A stretch of 64,000 bases of DNA from Neurospora tetraspora. Its lineage: Eukaryota; Ascomycota; Sordariomycetes; Sordariales; Sordariaceae. Location of the stretch: NCBI RefSeq assembly GCF_033439725.1, contig NW_026944388.1, positions 62,001 to 126,000 on the forward strand, given 5' to 3'. Shown piece after piece: positions 1 through 15,199 of the stretch (within the stretch, counting starts at the first letter, position 1; each line of letters starts with the position of its first letter). A program made the position numbers and the translations under genes. Below the pieces are notes generated by a model. That model worked only from the letters and a program-made list of their open reading frames with translations, was not told the origin of the DNA and made no database searches.

Positions 1-839
1 CAGGGTAATAGTATTACTATTTTATTTATAACGATTATATGGTATTAATAAGAGTTAAGAAGGTTCGGAGAAAGGGGAAAATTAATAAATTGTATATAAA
101 TTATTAATATTATTATTACTACCACTACCGCTAATTATTAATTAATTAATCGCATTTAATATAATAAATTATTATTTATTTATATTAGGATAAGTATTAA
201 GCTTCTTCGGGGGGGCTTTTTCCTTAGTAATAACATATTTAAATATTATATAAATTTGGGCAATCTTCTATAGCTTTTTAATTATAATTTCTAATCATTT
301 TATGATAAAATCATTTTTATTAATATATTTAAATTCCTTATAAAATCCTAAATTATTGAATATTTCATTATATATTTCCTATAAATTCCTCTCCTTTTAC
401 TATAGTTCCTATAGTATATTTTCATTTATATTCATTTCGGACTTTAAAATCCTAAGATATATATTACTGAAATTAAAGATTATAATTTTAAAGTACAAAG
501 ATAATATAGCTATCTTATTTTAAAAAGTAATATAATAACTAATATATAGCATAATAAAGGCGAAATTTAAATAAAGAATTAATAAGTAATGTACGGCTCT
601 ATTTATGCCCGGAATTAATCCTAGTCGGCTTCCTAAATATATCTAATTTTATTAAATTTAGGATATCGATAATAATACTTCTAAATTATAATAGTAGTTT
701 CCTTATTGATAATTCCTATTAATACTATTTTATAATATTTAAGGAATATATACGAAATTCTTTAAACTATAATTTATAAAGGTTAATATTGAATACGGTT
801 AATTTAATAATTTAGTTAATAAATTAATTAATATAATAT

Positions 840-1620
840 AAAAAAGTGTATTATCGAATTTCTTTATTAATTTCGTCCTAAATTTCGTCGGGTTCGCTAC
901 TAGGCCGGAAAACAATTATAAATATTTCGTTAATAGGGGTATTTAAGATTAGGCTGTTAAAAGGCTCGTTTTTTTTATTTATAATATTTAATCGGGGTAT
1001 ATTAATTGCCGCCAAGTTTTAAAAATTCGTACGAGTAGGTTCTAAAAAAATAATAAAATATAGTATTTTCTAGTAGAATATTAAAGTTTTAAAAATATAT
1101 TCGCCTTTTATATTTTTCGTTCACTATTTTATATAAATTATTTTTACTACGTAGGTTTAAAATAATTAGGGTAAGGTTAAAGTTCCTAATTTTAGGGATT
1201 TTAACCTTTTTAACCTTCTTAAAGGGATTTAAAAATAATATTATAACGTAAGTAAAGTTAATTAAGTTTTGTTTTATTTTATTTAATAAATCAGTCTTTT
1301 GAAAAATTGTAATAGGGTTTTAGAGAAATTAATATAGTTAAATATAATTTAATTCTCTTATATTTTTATTTTGGGTATATTTGAAATTTTTAATAGTAAT
1401 AGGGATTATTTTGAATTCTAGGTCGGAAGCGCCTTCGAATTCGAAAATGTATATTATAATCTGTTTCTAATATTAATAGGTTTCGTATGTACATTAATTT
1501 TGTACTTTTTAATTAAATTCTTTTTTTATAATAATAAAAAATTGTTTTTTATTACCGATAAATTCGGTCGAACTATAATTATTAATAAAATACAAGGACT
1601 ATTATTTCTCTTTATTAAAC
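840..1620 (-). mobile_element. Ty3/gypsy fragment related to element A
   Basis: The segment 1,135-1,525 aligns by eye with 14,150-14,500 inside LTR element A, in the same orientation, so it is a minus-strand fragment of a related gypsy element. It is heavily decayed and has no coding potential left. Bases 1-840 are AT-rich and most likely belong to the same or another decayed element, but I see no diagnostic motif there. Confidence 0.55.
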
Positions 1621-1624
1621 TCGC

Positions 1625-4600
1625 AAAATATTGAAACGCAGGTTCTTAATCGACGACGATAGTAAAATTATTTTTAATATTAAAATTGTATTTAGAACAT
1701 CCGATTACCTTTATTTATAATATTATATTAATTATCTATTAAAGATACGGGTATTATAGCGGTCGGGAATAATAGCGGCAATTTAGCAGCGGGTTAATAC
1801 CCGCCCGGAAACCCGCGACCGGAATACCGACGACGACGACGATAACTAATAGTATTAAATTCGAAGCTTCCGCAACCCCGAAACCCCTTTAAAAAAATAT
1901 AGAAAAGTTCCTTTTAAAAATTATAAATTTCCCTAATATCGATAGCCCACTCGACGTTTATATAATATAAGTAGAAAATCTTTTTAATATTATTAAGGAT
2001 ATTTTATATATATAAGGTTAGATGCTTTAATTTGGTAATATTATTACCGAATAATTTAAGAACGATATGAAAGAATTAAAGAAAATAGTCGCCAATATTA
2101 TAATGAAAAAAAATAACCCCCCCCGAAAATTTAAATTACTATAGCCGCGGATTTGAATACCCAACCGACGGGCCCGAAAAAATGCTACTTTACCCTAATA
2201 AATATTTCAACTTTTATTCCCCTATAAATTAAACGATATTTAATAATTAAATTAAACGATATACCGTTCTCTATAGAATAAAAAAGGTATATAATAAACG
2301 ACGTTATATGAATAATTAATTAAAAATACCTAAAAACTAACGCTAAAGCTATTACGAAATTATATTTTAACGGAAATTATATTACTATATTTAAAGAAGA
2401 AGGGAAAAAATAGTATTTAAAGAATTAAATTTAAATAATATATATTTTTTATAAGGATATAATAATTATATTCTATACAATTTCGGTAATAATTCGTAGT
2501 ATATTATAAATTCTTATTAATAATTTCGAATTAAAGAAATTAATTAAAGAAATATCCGAAGCGAATAAAATTAAAATCGTTAGAGCGAAGGTATTCTAAA
2601 GGAAGTACGGGAACGAAAAGGGTTTTTTCCTCTTAAAAGCTATTATTATAAATAATAGGGTTTATTTTATTTGGGATTCCTTCCTTTACATAAATAATAT
2701 ATTTTATTATAAACCCTTTAAATATAATATAAACCCTTAATAGTATTATAATTATTAGGAATTTAATTATTTATATAATTATTATCCTAAGGAAAAAAAT
2801 ATGTAGTATTTTCGTTATATTGAAAACAAATACCCGGGTAAAATAATAAAGGATATGAAAATTAATTACCTTTCTAATTAATAACCCGATTTTATAAAAT
2901 ATTTCCCTTATGATTATAAAAGATATTTCGTATTCTTTCGTAATTACCCGCTTATAAAAATAATATTTAATTATTCTTTTATAAGGTTTATAAAATACTT
3001 ATATATATTTATTTAGTATGTAGAACTAATTATAATCGACGAAACGCCGGCCTCTAACTAACCTAAAATTATTTAACCGGCCGATAGGCTATATAATAAT
3101 AATCTTTTTAATAAATATAAATTACAACGATGTAAAGACCCGAAAGCGATAACCCTTTTATAACGCCTATTCGGTTATAATTTATACCCGTTAATAAAAA
3201 TAATAATTTAAAAGTCCTAAACGTAAAGAATGTAAAAATTCTAGAATCTGAATAATAATGAATAATAATTAATAAAAAAAGCGGCTTCTATATAAAAATA
3301 TAGAGAGAATTCCGCGCTAAATTAAATATAATTAGAACGAAACGTTACAAGAGAATTTTTGAAATATTAAATATCGTTATTAAATCGAACCTTCAATTAT
3401 ATTAAAAAAACGCTACCTAAACCTTTACTATATAAATTTAAAGGATCTTATATTAGAATATAGCGAAACTATATAATAGGATAAAGATTATATTAAAAAT
3501 AGAAAATTACTATAATATTATAACGTTCTAAATATTAAGCCGAAATATAACTATAAATAATATCCTTAATATTAAAGCTTTTTACTATTAAATATTAGAT
3601 AATACTAATTAAGGATATACGGCGCTATACATAAATAAATAGTTTATAATTAATCAATAAAATTATAAATAGGGAAAGAATTATATAATAATAAGAATTA
3701 GAGAAAGGGAAAACAAAATAAGGGTATAATCAGTCTACTTATTAATTTAAAGTTCGGGTCTTAAATACGAATAATATACCCCCTTTAAAGACATTATATT
3801 AAAATTAAAAGGAAAGGATATTATAATAGGGGATGAAAACTGTTATTACCCAGTATAAGATATTTATAAAAAGAAAAATAAGGGTAATTATATCCTTCTC
3901 TTACTAGCGACGAATTACCGATTCATAGTAATAATATTATAAGGCGAATTAATATAATCAAGGAACGAGATATAATAAAAGTTTGTTAATACTATTAATT
4001 ATATTTAAATAATGGAAATATTATATATTATATATTAAATGGTAGAAAATAAAGTCTTTATTAAATCGGACTATTAAACCTAATCGATTTTAATTCGTAA
4101 TAAAATTATTAAAGAATTAGAAAATATTATAAAAAACTATAGCTAAATATTTATAAATATTAAAAGAAACAGAAATTTATTAAAAAATATATTATAGTCC
4201 CGTCGGCAATTATTATAATCGCCGAATTAAAAACCGTAACCGACCGATTAATAGAAGAATTAATTAAAATTACCGACGAAAATAATTCCGAATTAAAAAA
4301 GGGTAAAAGGTAAATATATTGATTAATAAAAGTTAGATATAAAGGAGGCTATTAAATATATAAAATAGATAGCGAAAAGTTAAAAAATAGAGGAGGATAT
4401 TAATAAGAAAGCGAGAATTGGAAAAAATAAAACGGAAATAAACTAAAGCTATTTAATTCCCGTAGGCGAAATAATAATATACTTTTATAAAAGATATATT
4501 AAAAGATCCGAAGAAATTTTAAACGTTTAAATAGTAGGGTAGAATATAAAATTATCTACCTTTTAACCCCCTTAAAATCCCGGTATTATATTAAAAAGGA

Positions 4601-7600
4601 AATATAGTGGAGAAATAAAATTATAAAAATAAAGCGGAAATCCTAGCGGAAAGATTCTTTTTAAGGGTAGAAGTACTAATAAATTATTTACTAAATTAAA
4701 GAAGGAAACGAAGGATTAAATCATTAATAAATTACGAAGTTAATACGAATAATATAATAAAAATATTATACTATATAACCTTTAATAAGGCCCTAGGAAA
4801 CGATTAGCTTTTTAATAAGTTATTTAAAGTATATAGGAAACAGGTAATAGAAACGTTAATTATAATCGCTATTAAGAACTTTACCTTCGGTTCATTCCTA
4901 ATATAATAGCGTTATATAAAAATAATAATATTAAAAGAATTTAGAAAGACGGCGGTATAGAAGAAGATAGTAGGAATATAATATTTTATTACGCTTTTAA
5001 ATTACGTAAGAAAAATATTAAAGGCCATAATTATAGAATAGTTCGCCCTTATAGCGGGAGAATATAGATTTTTATTAAAAAGCTAAATAGGGAATAGGAA
5101 GAGGAAATTAATATAATTTATAATTAGGGTAGTAATAAAAATAATATATATAGTATAAAAATTAAAAATAGTAACGTCGCTACTATTTTTGAATTTTAAA
5201 AAGGTATTTAATTGAATTAATTATAAGTCGCTCCTTTATATTTCATAGGAAAAGGGGCTTCTATGTTAATTATTTCATTAGGTCCAGAATTTCTTAATAA
5301 ATTAGAAAGGAAGTTTATTTTTCAATAGGATATTATTTTAAAAATTTTAAATATCCGTAGAAAATACTATAAGGCTCCCCCTTCTTACTTATCCTCTTTT
5401 TAATTTTTATCATTATTTTATACGAAATATTAAAAGAATTGAGGAGGATAGTAACGGTAAAGTTTATAAATAATATTAATATTTTAGCCTTTTCGAAATT
5501 AATAAGAGAAAATTATAATAAATGAAAAGAAGTTTAGCGGATTTACTATAATTAACTATAAGAACGTAAAATAAAGTTTAAAGGTAATAAATGAGCATTC
5601 TTTTTTTTATTAAAACCCGGTAATTATAGACCGAAATTATCGATTTTAGAAGGTATTAATTAGCCCCTATAGAAGCGGTACGGTTCTTAAAAATGTAATT
5701 AAATTATAAATTAATTTATCCAATATATTTTTAGGTAGTAAAAAAGAAAATATCGATACAAATTTTTATATTTATATATATTGTAATAAAAATGTAAAGT
5801 TATAATTTTATCCGAATAAAGGCAAAATATATAAAAGCGATTTATATAATGATAATTTACGGAGCGTTAGCGTATTATACTTTAATAGAACCGTTTAAGG
5901 AATTACGCACACTTACGAAGGCTTTTATAATAATTTAAATTAATTATTTTAAAGTATTTTTTAAAATTTATAAAGTAGTATTTATATTTAATGTTAAAAT
6001 AGGAATTTTTTATTTACCCTTTAACTTTTATTTTAATAAGAAGGCTAGAGTATTTAAGGACCGGCTTACTCGCTTATTAATAATGGCCTTCGTTAGAGGG
6101 ATATTAACTTAAGTAGTAATAGAATTATAAAGTAGAAAGAGAGGTAAATAATTATAATTACCCTTAATTAATAGCCGGGTAAAATTGAATAAATTAATCG
6201 ATACGCCCCGAGCGAAAATATTCTAATATTATAAAGAGAACTGAGAAAATTTACGCCGGGTAAAACAGAAAAGTAATTAGAAGAAGTAATTCGGAAGGAG
6301 TAGGTTACGAAGTAATATATTAAAATAATCGAAGTAATAAGGAAAAGCAGGAAATTCAATATTACAAAAGTATATACACGGTTTAATAGAATTATATTAT
6401 AATACAATATTTTGCCTAATATAAATAAAAAATTATTATTATATTATTTTTTGAAGGCTTTAAATTCGCTTCTAATATAAATTAAAATGGGTAAAATAAA
6501 CCTAAGGGCAATCTTATTCGAAAGAAGGGTACTAGAAATAATAATATTTCATTATTAATATAAATTGATTAAAGAACCGTTCGAATATATTAAATTAAAG
6601 TATAAGGAAACGGAAGATATATAATTATAGGGAAATTTAATTTAATTATAAAATATCGAATAATTTTATAACGAATTTAAAACCGTAGAGGGAATAAAGT
6701 GGATTTTTCGTTAGGCTTTGGGTTTAAATTGATTATAAGAGCATAAATTAATAATAAAAATAAAATAAGTAAGGGAAGCGGAGGAACTATTAAGGAATTT
6801 AGAATAATTTTTAATTTTAGGGTATTGGAGTATATTTATAATATTTTTAAATTAATTACCCGGATGTAAGGAAATTTAATAAAGGTACCGATATAATATT
6901 AAAAAGATATTAATAAATTACTAATTAAAATTAATTCCGATTATTAAAGATTAAATCATAATTATAATTAAAGAATATTACGAAACTAAGACGAAATTAA
7001 ATCGCTAACGTAAAGGGAATGAATGCTATTTATTAATTACTTAGGGACGGAGCCGTTATGAACGTTATAAAAATCCGATTCGGGGTCAAGGTCGTTTTTA
7101 TAATTACTTTTAAATTTATAATCGACCTCCTCTTCGATATTCTTATCCTTGATAATATTATTATCGAAGATAATTTACTTCGGTAGACCCTTATTTCTAA
7201 TATACCTATTTCCAATAATTAGAATAAAATTAAAAGTATAATTATTAAATAATAATTTAAAGACCTTAAAGTAGGTAATATAGATAATAGCTTCGATATT
7301 AGTAATTTAGTTGAAAATTAATAAAGAAATTAAAATAGAGATTATACGAAGTATTTATACGGTTAGAAAAATCTTCAAAATTAATTATAGTACAACGAAT
7401 AGTAGTAATACCCTCTTCGATAACGCCGATTTAATTTATTACGTTATCGATATGGTCTTTAACGACCGAAATAAAATTATTAATTTTACTAAGGACGGCC
7501 TTAAAGGTTTTACTAACCTTATTAGCGGAAATATATAATAAAGTACTATTATAGTAAATAGTAATAAAATCCGAAATATTATTAGGGGTAATATTACTAC

Positions 7601-8900
7601 TATTTATCTTCTTCTTTATAAAAGAGGGGTAAATATTAAAGGATAAAATTATGATGGGGGCGTTAATATTATTATAAAATTTATTATTATTATTTTAAAA
7701 GAGGGGTAAATATTAAAGGATAAAATTATAATGGGGGCGTTACTATTATTATAAAATTTATTATTATTATTTTAAAAGATAATAATTATATTTTAAATAG
7801 TAATAGTTTATGAATTGCTAATAAGGGTTTAATATTCGGGAGATTTAGGGTCGAAGTTGGTATTACGGAAAACTTTAACGGTTTAGATGAAATTACAGCC
7901 GGGTTTAAAATAATACCCCTTCGGGTAGTTTTTAGGCTTCTTACTTAATTTATATTTATAATAAAGGCCTTTAATTTTAATTAGTCTAAAAGTTAATTAT
8001 AATAATAAGGAAGAGTAAGGAAAAGGTTTATAAAGATTCGAAAAATAATAGGTATTATTAAAGCCGTTATAGAAATATTTATAAGAAAGAATAATATAAG
8101 GGATTATATAATATAAATTATAGATATATAAAATATATTAAACGTTATTACTAAGGACCTAATAGTAAGCTATAAAAGTAGTATTTTTCTCTTGCTCCTT
8201 CGCCTTCTATTTATTTTAACATTATTAGCGAAGGGCGTTAATAAATTTTTTTAAATATATAATAGAAAGTATTAGATATAACGGTAGGAGTAGCAGTTTT
8301 AGAGTTTTTAGGGTCTTTAAGATTTTTAGCCGGTTTATTATTATTGGGCTTATTAAATTTATTTAGGGCTTTAATTTAAACTTTATTGGAAAGAATTATC
8401 ATAACGCCGGGTTGGAACAAAAAAGGAAATATAGGCGGCGTAATATCGGGGTAAGAATAGCAAATTAGGAGGTAAGTAGGATAGAAAATATGAAAAAGAA
8501 AAAGAAAAATAAAGGGAAGGAATAAAGGAGAAATTATTTTATTAATTAGAGAGTAGGTCGCTATAATATATTTATTATAAAAGATAGGATAAAAGGACGG
8601 AGTAAAAAGAAATAGAAAAATAATAATATAATTAATAATTAATGAAATTTAGCGGAAAGAACGGAGGGGAAATAGGATAGGGGTAAGGCCGGAGGGACTA
8701 CGTATTAGAATCAAAAATTATACTTCGGGAATAACGGTAAAGTTATATTAAATAGAAAATAAATAGCGAAGGTATAGAACCGACATAGCGTTATTATAAT
8801 AGAATAGCGGAGGATTTTTAGCCGGCTGCGGTACGGTTTTTCCTACCAATTAAGAACGGAAATAATACTGTATACCTATTGGGTAAACTATATAATTAGT
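1625..8900 (+). mobile_element. Tad-like non-LTR (LINE) retrotransposon, RIP-degraded
   Basis: The 5' part (1,625-2,000) matches two other copies at 9,466 and 34,150; in those copies the frame resembles a LINE ORF1. Around 5,180-5,510 a plus-strand frame full of stops retains the order of a LINE reverse transcriptase. The catalytic F-V-D-D box appears as F-I-N-N at 5,463-5,474, followed by I-N-I-L-A-F-S. Asp to Asn at both catalytic positions needs only G-to-A changes, as RIP makes. A 77-bp direct duplication lies at 7,621-7,774. The 3' limit is uncertain: an LTR-like or promoter-like stretch near 8,870-9,000 may belong to another element. The element is certainly dead. Confidence 0.65.
7621..7774. 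repeat. Two-copy 77-bp tandem repeat
   Basis: The unit begins with AAAGAGGGGTAAATATTAAA at 7,621 and starts again at 7,698, with only a few differences between copies. It lies in the 3' part of the LINE-like tract. Confidence 0.8.
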
Positions 8901-8949
8901 TAGTGTATATAAGACTGATAATAATAATAAAATAAAGGGCTACTCGTCT

Positions 8950-9462
8950 ACTATTCTTCCTATTTATTTATTATTTATTTTTTCGAATTATTAATACGTT
9001 GTAATATTTTACGTCTTTTTAATACGTAGAGTTAATCGAAGCGGGCAAATTATAAATTTTAAAATACTTTAATTAATTGGGGTCCGGCTTTTATTTTAGG
9101 GGGAAGAATTTGCGGCAGTTAGCGTAATTTATTCAAATATCGTAAAGATCGAACTATTTCTAGCTAATAAAAATATTGTATATTATATTAATTACGATAA
9201 AGCAATCGGGTAGCGTAATTCGGTTTTAAATTTTTAAAGCGGCTCTAATAACTTCTTTAATACTTTAGTTTATTGTTCCTGAATAATTATTAATTATTCG
9301 AATTAGGAAACTATTCCTAAATTCTACTAATAGTTATTTCTTTAATCTTTTAACGAAAACGGTATTAATAAATAAATAACCATTTATTCCTGTATTAATT
9401 AAAGTATTAAATATAAATAAATATACTCTATTATTAATTAAAATATATTAAAGAAATAAGGG
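8950..9462 (-). mobile_element. Ty3/gypsy protease-region fragment
   Basis: Matches 14,590-15,055 of element A in the same orientation, including the shared run ATTAATTACGATAAAG followed by CAATCGGGT or TAATCGGGT. It is a truncated piece of the gag-protease junction of a related minus-strand gypsy element. Confidence 0.6.
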
Positions 9463-9465
9463 AAA

Positions 9466-10282
9466 ATGACAAAGGCCTCCGAAACGTTAGAACGCAGGTC
9501 CTTAGTCGACGTCAACGCCAAAATCTATTTCGACGACGGCATCGTACTCAGCACGTCCGATTACCCCCCCCTACGATGGCGCATCTCGCGCGCAACGAAG
9601 ACCCAGGTAATAGTAATATTAAAAATATTTATAGTAATCTATCGAATAGCCAATATACGTCCGAAAACTCTACCCGCACTTCGCCTAATAATAGTAATAA
9701 TACCCGCACAACAACAATGCAACGCCCAGCTATTATATTAATAAAGGGATAGAAAATAAAATAGATTAATATATATTATTTTTTACCGAAAAAACCAATT
9801 TCTCTAAAATTACTATCGAGCGGAAAGCATAGGCGATACGCTACCTCGCGACCGCTACAGAAATTTTGAAGAGGTCCGAGCTTTACGAAATCTATATTAA
9901 TTTAACCGAAATTAAAACTAAAACTACAATAATAATAATAACGAATACGCCCCCAACGGGTAAACTTATTTAGGCCGTTATTACTAGCGGTTCGAAGTAT
10001 AACGGCTTTAATTCCGCTATATTCAGCCCTAAAGGAATATAAAAAGTAATCCCTAACTGAATCGAACTAATCCTAACTATAAAAAATAAATACTTGCTAG
10101 CCGATTTAATAGCCCGGTCCCCCGAATAAATTTTAAAGGGTATTAATAAAAATAAGTAGGTAAAAGTGAAAGCTGTTACGAAATTACAAAGCGGCGACTT
10201 CGTTATAACCTTCGAATCCAATAGAAGCGGCCGGGCGTAATATTTCAAATACTAAGCTTAGGTCGAAGCTATATTTGGAAAG
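9466..10282 (+). mobile_element. LINE ORF1 5' fragment, cut by LTR element A
   Basis: The first 91 codons (9,466-9,741) remain open and start with a good ATG. The reading E-T-L-(E/K)-x-x-x-L-V-D is shared with the copies at 1,640 and 34,160, so this is the N-terminal part of a LINE ORF1 and not a host gene. Further down, the plus frame reads K-A-V-T-K-L-Q-S-G-D near 10,165, resembling the conserved region of Tad ORF1, with stops in between. The fragment ends exactly where the element A LTR begins. Confidence 0.6.
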
Positions 10283-10662
10283 TGCAAGGGCATAGTATGG
10301 GTGAGTCGAAGGTAAAGCTAAGATTCCATCTATGACAGAAGATTTCAGATAGGGAAAAGAAAAGAGGAAGAGAACTAGGTATAAGCGTGCAGACCTAAAT
10401 AAATACCCTGGTCGTATAAGCGATAGCGGGACCTATATGCGGGTCGCCATTAGCCAATCCCTTTACTCGTATCCCCTTTACCTATATAATAAACCCTATA
10501 CGTACTAGGATCTACCCTATAACCAATTTTAGTATAGTTAATTGAAGGACTCGTATCCTTTAGACCGTATTATATCCAAAATCCTCTATATATCTCATTC
10601 CAACACCCTCGTAAACCACCTTCGTACATAGTACCCAAACCTAATCCGCCAGCGCCGTTATA
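10283..10662 (-). repeat. 3' LTR of element A
   Basis: Begins TGCAAGGGCATAG and ends in GTTATA, a mutated form of GTCACA, so the LTR terminates in TG...CA on the coding strand. It is more mutated than its partner at 17,308. Confidence 0.9.
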
Positions 10663-13600
10663 TTACCCCCCCCCTATATAGAAGATTCGTCCGCGAATCT
10701 TACTAAATAATTGTATAGAACGTCGTAAATCGTATTTATTTTTTCCTTATAATACGCTGTAAACGCTTTAATCCTTCCGTTTCGGGGTATTCGTCGTCGT
10801 CGTACTACTCCGTATCCTCGTTACACCAATTCATTAACCGTTAGGGCGGGCCCGGGGCATCCGGCTTAGCTTTATAAAAATCCCAAGGTACCTTCGGTAC
10901 ATACTTAAAATTAGAAGCGGGATACTATTTTAAATTAGGTTTTAACTTCTTTAATCTACCTAGTAAAAGAACTTTCCATTAATTACCTTAAAAACTGTAA
11001 CTTTATCGACTTCCCACTCGGGATTACTATCCTCATCTATATTAACTAAACCGGGGTATTCGAACGCCTATCCGGGGAGCGGGTTATTATCGTATTTTTA
11101 TAAATAATCCGAATAGAAAACGTTAATACCATTTTAACTCTTTAGTAATTCTAAACGGTAAAAATATCCTACTTTCTTGATAATTTTATAATAATTACAG
11201 GTATTAGGGAAATCGAATTTATTATTAAGTCGAATCGTTATAGATTGGAACCTCTTACTAATAATAACCCTATTACTTAATTTAAAATTGGGTTGCCTCC
11301 GCTTTTTACTAGCTTACGCCGCCTATTACTCTTATACTTTCAATATTATTTCCTTAGTATATTCGACGTACCCCCGAATACGCTAGGCGTAGTCCTAGGC
11401 CTATTCCCGGATTAATTGCTCTATCCGCGGTATACTTAGGTTTTGAGTATAGGCGTCCTAATTGAAAAGTATCCTTATCGGGTATCTAAATATAATTTCG
11501 TAAGGAAATAAGCATACGCTATCTTATAGCAAACTATTTTATATAGTATCAAAGGTAGGGATAATTTTAAATTAATTATTTTAATAGTAATTAATGAATA
11601 ATTATAATCGCTAATCGATATAAACGTTTATTACTTCCGTTTAGCCCGCTATTTAATTATATCCCGCGGTAACTAATTTCTATTTAGTTTTAATTAGTTT
11701 CAATATTTCATTAGTAAATACGGACGTAAATTATAATCCCCTATCTAAAATCACTTCCTCCGGTATACTATGAATTTAGTAAAGTCCTTCGTAGTATATT
11801 CGAATAATATTACGAACCATAGTATTTGCCGTATACGGGGTAATTTAAGATAATTTTAATAAATAGTTAACTATTACTAACGTATTATTGAAACTATATT
11901 TATCCTTCGGTATTTTCTTAAAATTTATAATAATAGACGTCCATTTCCGGGCTAGCGGGGGAATCGGGTAGAGTAAACCCGGCATCTTATCTTTAAGGAC
12001 TTTACTAACTTTATATATTATTTAATTTTTAATTAAGTAGTCGATATTTCTAACTATATATAATTATTAGTATTATATCTTAAGAACCGCTCGGGTTTTA
12101 TTTCTTCTTAGGTAGGCCATAGTTAGTATCGAATAAACTTCGTCGATAATACCGGTTCGTAGGTTATTTAATTCGGGGACGATAAGGCGATCCTAATATA
12201 TTAAAAATCCGTTAACTAATATTACGAAATTGGGGTCTAAATTATAAGCGCGGATACAATATTCTTCCAAGGATTCATCCTTATAATTAACTTTTATAAG
12301 CGCGTCTACCAACTCATGTCCCTCTAATTTAATGGGGCTTAATTTATCTATATTCAAAACTATAATCGGGATTATTTCTTTTAGCGGCGGGCTAAAAGCG
12401 GTTATAATAGAAACGATAATAGAAATTTCGGCTCCGCCTTCTTCTATTAATTTAAATATTTAGAGCGTTCAGTACACGTCCTTCTTATTTTTCTAAATTT
12501 TAAAATCTTCGGACTTATAAAAAAACGCATCTATTACTACATTCTTCGTACCGGGCCGATACGTAATTTCGAAATAATACTAAGATAGGAACTCTACCTA
12601 TCTGGTTTACCGAAGGCTAAAGAAGCATTTAATACTAAAGTATTCGAATATTTAATAATTAATAATAATTATAAACAGTTTATTCTATCGAAGGCCGACG
12701 AATTCGGGTCGCTACATTTAGAAAGCTCTAATAATAACGAGCAATTTTTTATTATAAATAGGGTAATTGTATTCAGCGCCCTATATAAATTTTAAGAAGA
12801 AAGTAACTAAGTACTATTCCTCCGTATCCTCCTATAATTAAAATAATACTCCCGCCAATATTCTATTACTAGTATCTATTTCTACCCTCGTTTTAATATT
12901 GTAACGGAAATACATTAATAACAGGGCCTCTACGAATAGTCGTTTAAATTCGTCAAAAACGGTTTAGTATTTATTAATTTATATAAATACTTCTTCTTTT
13001 CATATTAAATTCGTAAGGGGGCGCGCTAGGCGGCCGTAATTTTTAAAAAAATTTCGGTAGAAATTATAAAACCTTAAAAAGGATTAGACCCCTCTCAAAT
13101 TAAATAGTACGGTTTATTCTTTAATAACCTCCACTTTTTCCGGGTTAATGGAAATACCGTTTCGTTTTATAATAAATCTTGGGAATTTAATCTTCGTAAT
13201 ATAGAACTCGTACTTCTTAAGGTCGGCTTGGAACCTAATATCCTTTAATCGGCGAAGGACCTTTTTAACGTAAAATTAGTAATCTCTTAAAGTATCCGAA
13301 TGAATAAAAATATCGTCGATATAAACCGTATAAGAATCGCTTAAATATTCGCCTAGGGCCGAATTAATAAAACTTTAGAAATTAGCCGGACTATTAATAA
13401 AATTAAATAGTAATATTTTATATTTAAATGCCCTTATACCGGTACGGAACGTAGTTAATTCTTTATCTTCTAATTTTATACGAATATAGTAGAATATTTA
13501 TCGGATATCAATCTTCGTAAACTATTACACTTTAATTACCTTAGTAAAGGTTTTTTCGATTAATGGTAACGGGTAGCGGTCTTTATAAGTAATAACGTTA

Positions 13601-15199
13601 AGTTTCTAATAATTTATATAAAAACGAAGACTATTATCCGCTTTTTTTACAAATAAAACGGGCGCGGCCTAAAGGGATGAGTTTACTTCTATAAATCTTT
13701 TCGATAGATTTTCTAGAATATATTTCCGTATAATTTTTAATTCGTCGAAGGATATTTTATATAAGGGACTATAGCCGAATTCTTCCGGTCGATAACCTTT
13801 ATTGAATTCGATCTTGTAATCGTATAATTAATATTCGGGCAACGTATTCGAATTATATTTACTAAAAACCTTAATTTCATTGTAATATTCGGGGGGAACT
13901 ATTTAAATAGTTTCTTTGCGGAATTCCCTTTCGTCGCAGGGTAGGGGTTCCTAAGCGAAGTCTTCGGCGATTCTCTTTTATTAAATAAACCGATCGATTT
14001 CGAAAATACTCATTAACTAAATAATTCAATTATCCTTTTCAATAGATCGTAAGAAAAAGTCTTTATTTAATATATATATTTAAGTAGGACAATGATTATA
14101 TTAACCCGTACCGTCGTATTTTAATTAATAAGTACTTTGGGTATGTAATCCCTATTTCACATCGACGGGCTATTTTTGGTAATAAAGTTATAATTTAAAT
14201 TCTAAAAATAATATTATAAAGTAAATCAAGTTCATTAAATTGTATTCTATTTTATTTAGGGGTTAATCTTTTTAGAAATTGTAGTAAGGTTCTAAAAAAG
14301 ATAATACGGTCGGGTATAGCCCAATTATCCGGTATCTTCGTCCTAAGTATATTTGAAATCCTTAAATATAATCGGTATAGTTTTAAATTCTTAATTAAAA
14401 GTGGCTTCTAATTCGAAGATACGCTTTTCAATATCCTTTTAATATTAGTAGGCTTCGTATTTATATTAATTTTATACTTTAAAATCTAATTCATTTTTCC
14501 AATAGTTAGGGAAAAGTTAATTATTAAAAATAAATTTAATAAAAGTATATCCGTTTATAAAATATGCAACCGTTCGTCTATTATTTTTTCCGTCCGTTCG
14601 TCGTTTATCTTTTCGAACTGTTAACCGATTGTAGTAATCTACATCCTTCTAATAAACGGGGTTTACTTTATTAGGGGCGATATTTTAAATTTCGAAGTAT
14701 TTTAGCCAATTGGGATCCGATTTCTATTCGGAAGGAAAAAAAAAATAATAGTTCGTATAATCTACCCAGATATTGTAAAGGTCGAGCTATTTACGATGAA
14801 TAATAATATTATAGGTTATATTAATTACGATAAAGTAATCGGGTGGGGTGGTTCGATTCTCGATCTTTAAAGCGGCTTTAATAATTTCTTTAATACTTTA
14901 ATTTGTTTTTCCTTAATAATCGCTAATTCCTCGAATTAGAAAATCATTTATAAATTCTACCAGCAATCGTTTCTTCAATCTTTTAGTAAAGGCGGTACTA
15001 ATAAATAAATAAAGATATTCTATTATTAATTAAAGTATATTAAATAAATAAGGGTTCTCTTCCTAAAAAGGCTATTAAATTGAATCCTTCCTTTCCTTTA
15101 TATTTCTATCTATTCCTTTTCTATTATTCTATAACCGATACCTCCCTTAGGAAGGAATTTAATTCACCTAAAGTAATTAATTTCCTTATTCGGTAATAG

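Noticed and set aside
6168-6407. 79-codon minus-strand open frame, hydrophobic
   Set aside because: It lies antisense in the decayed LINE; the hydrophobic character comes from AT-rich codons.
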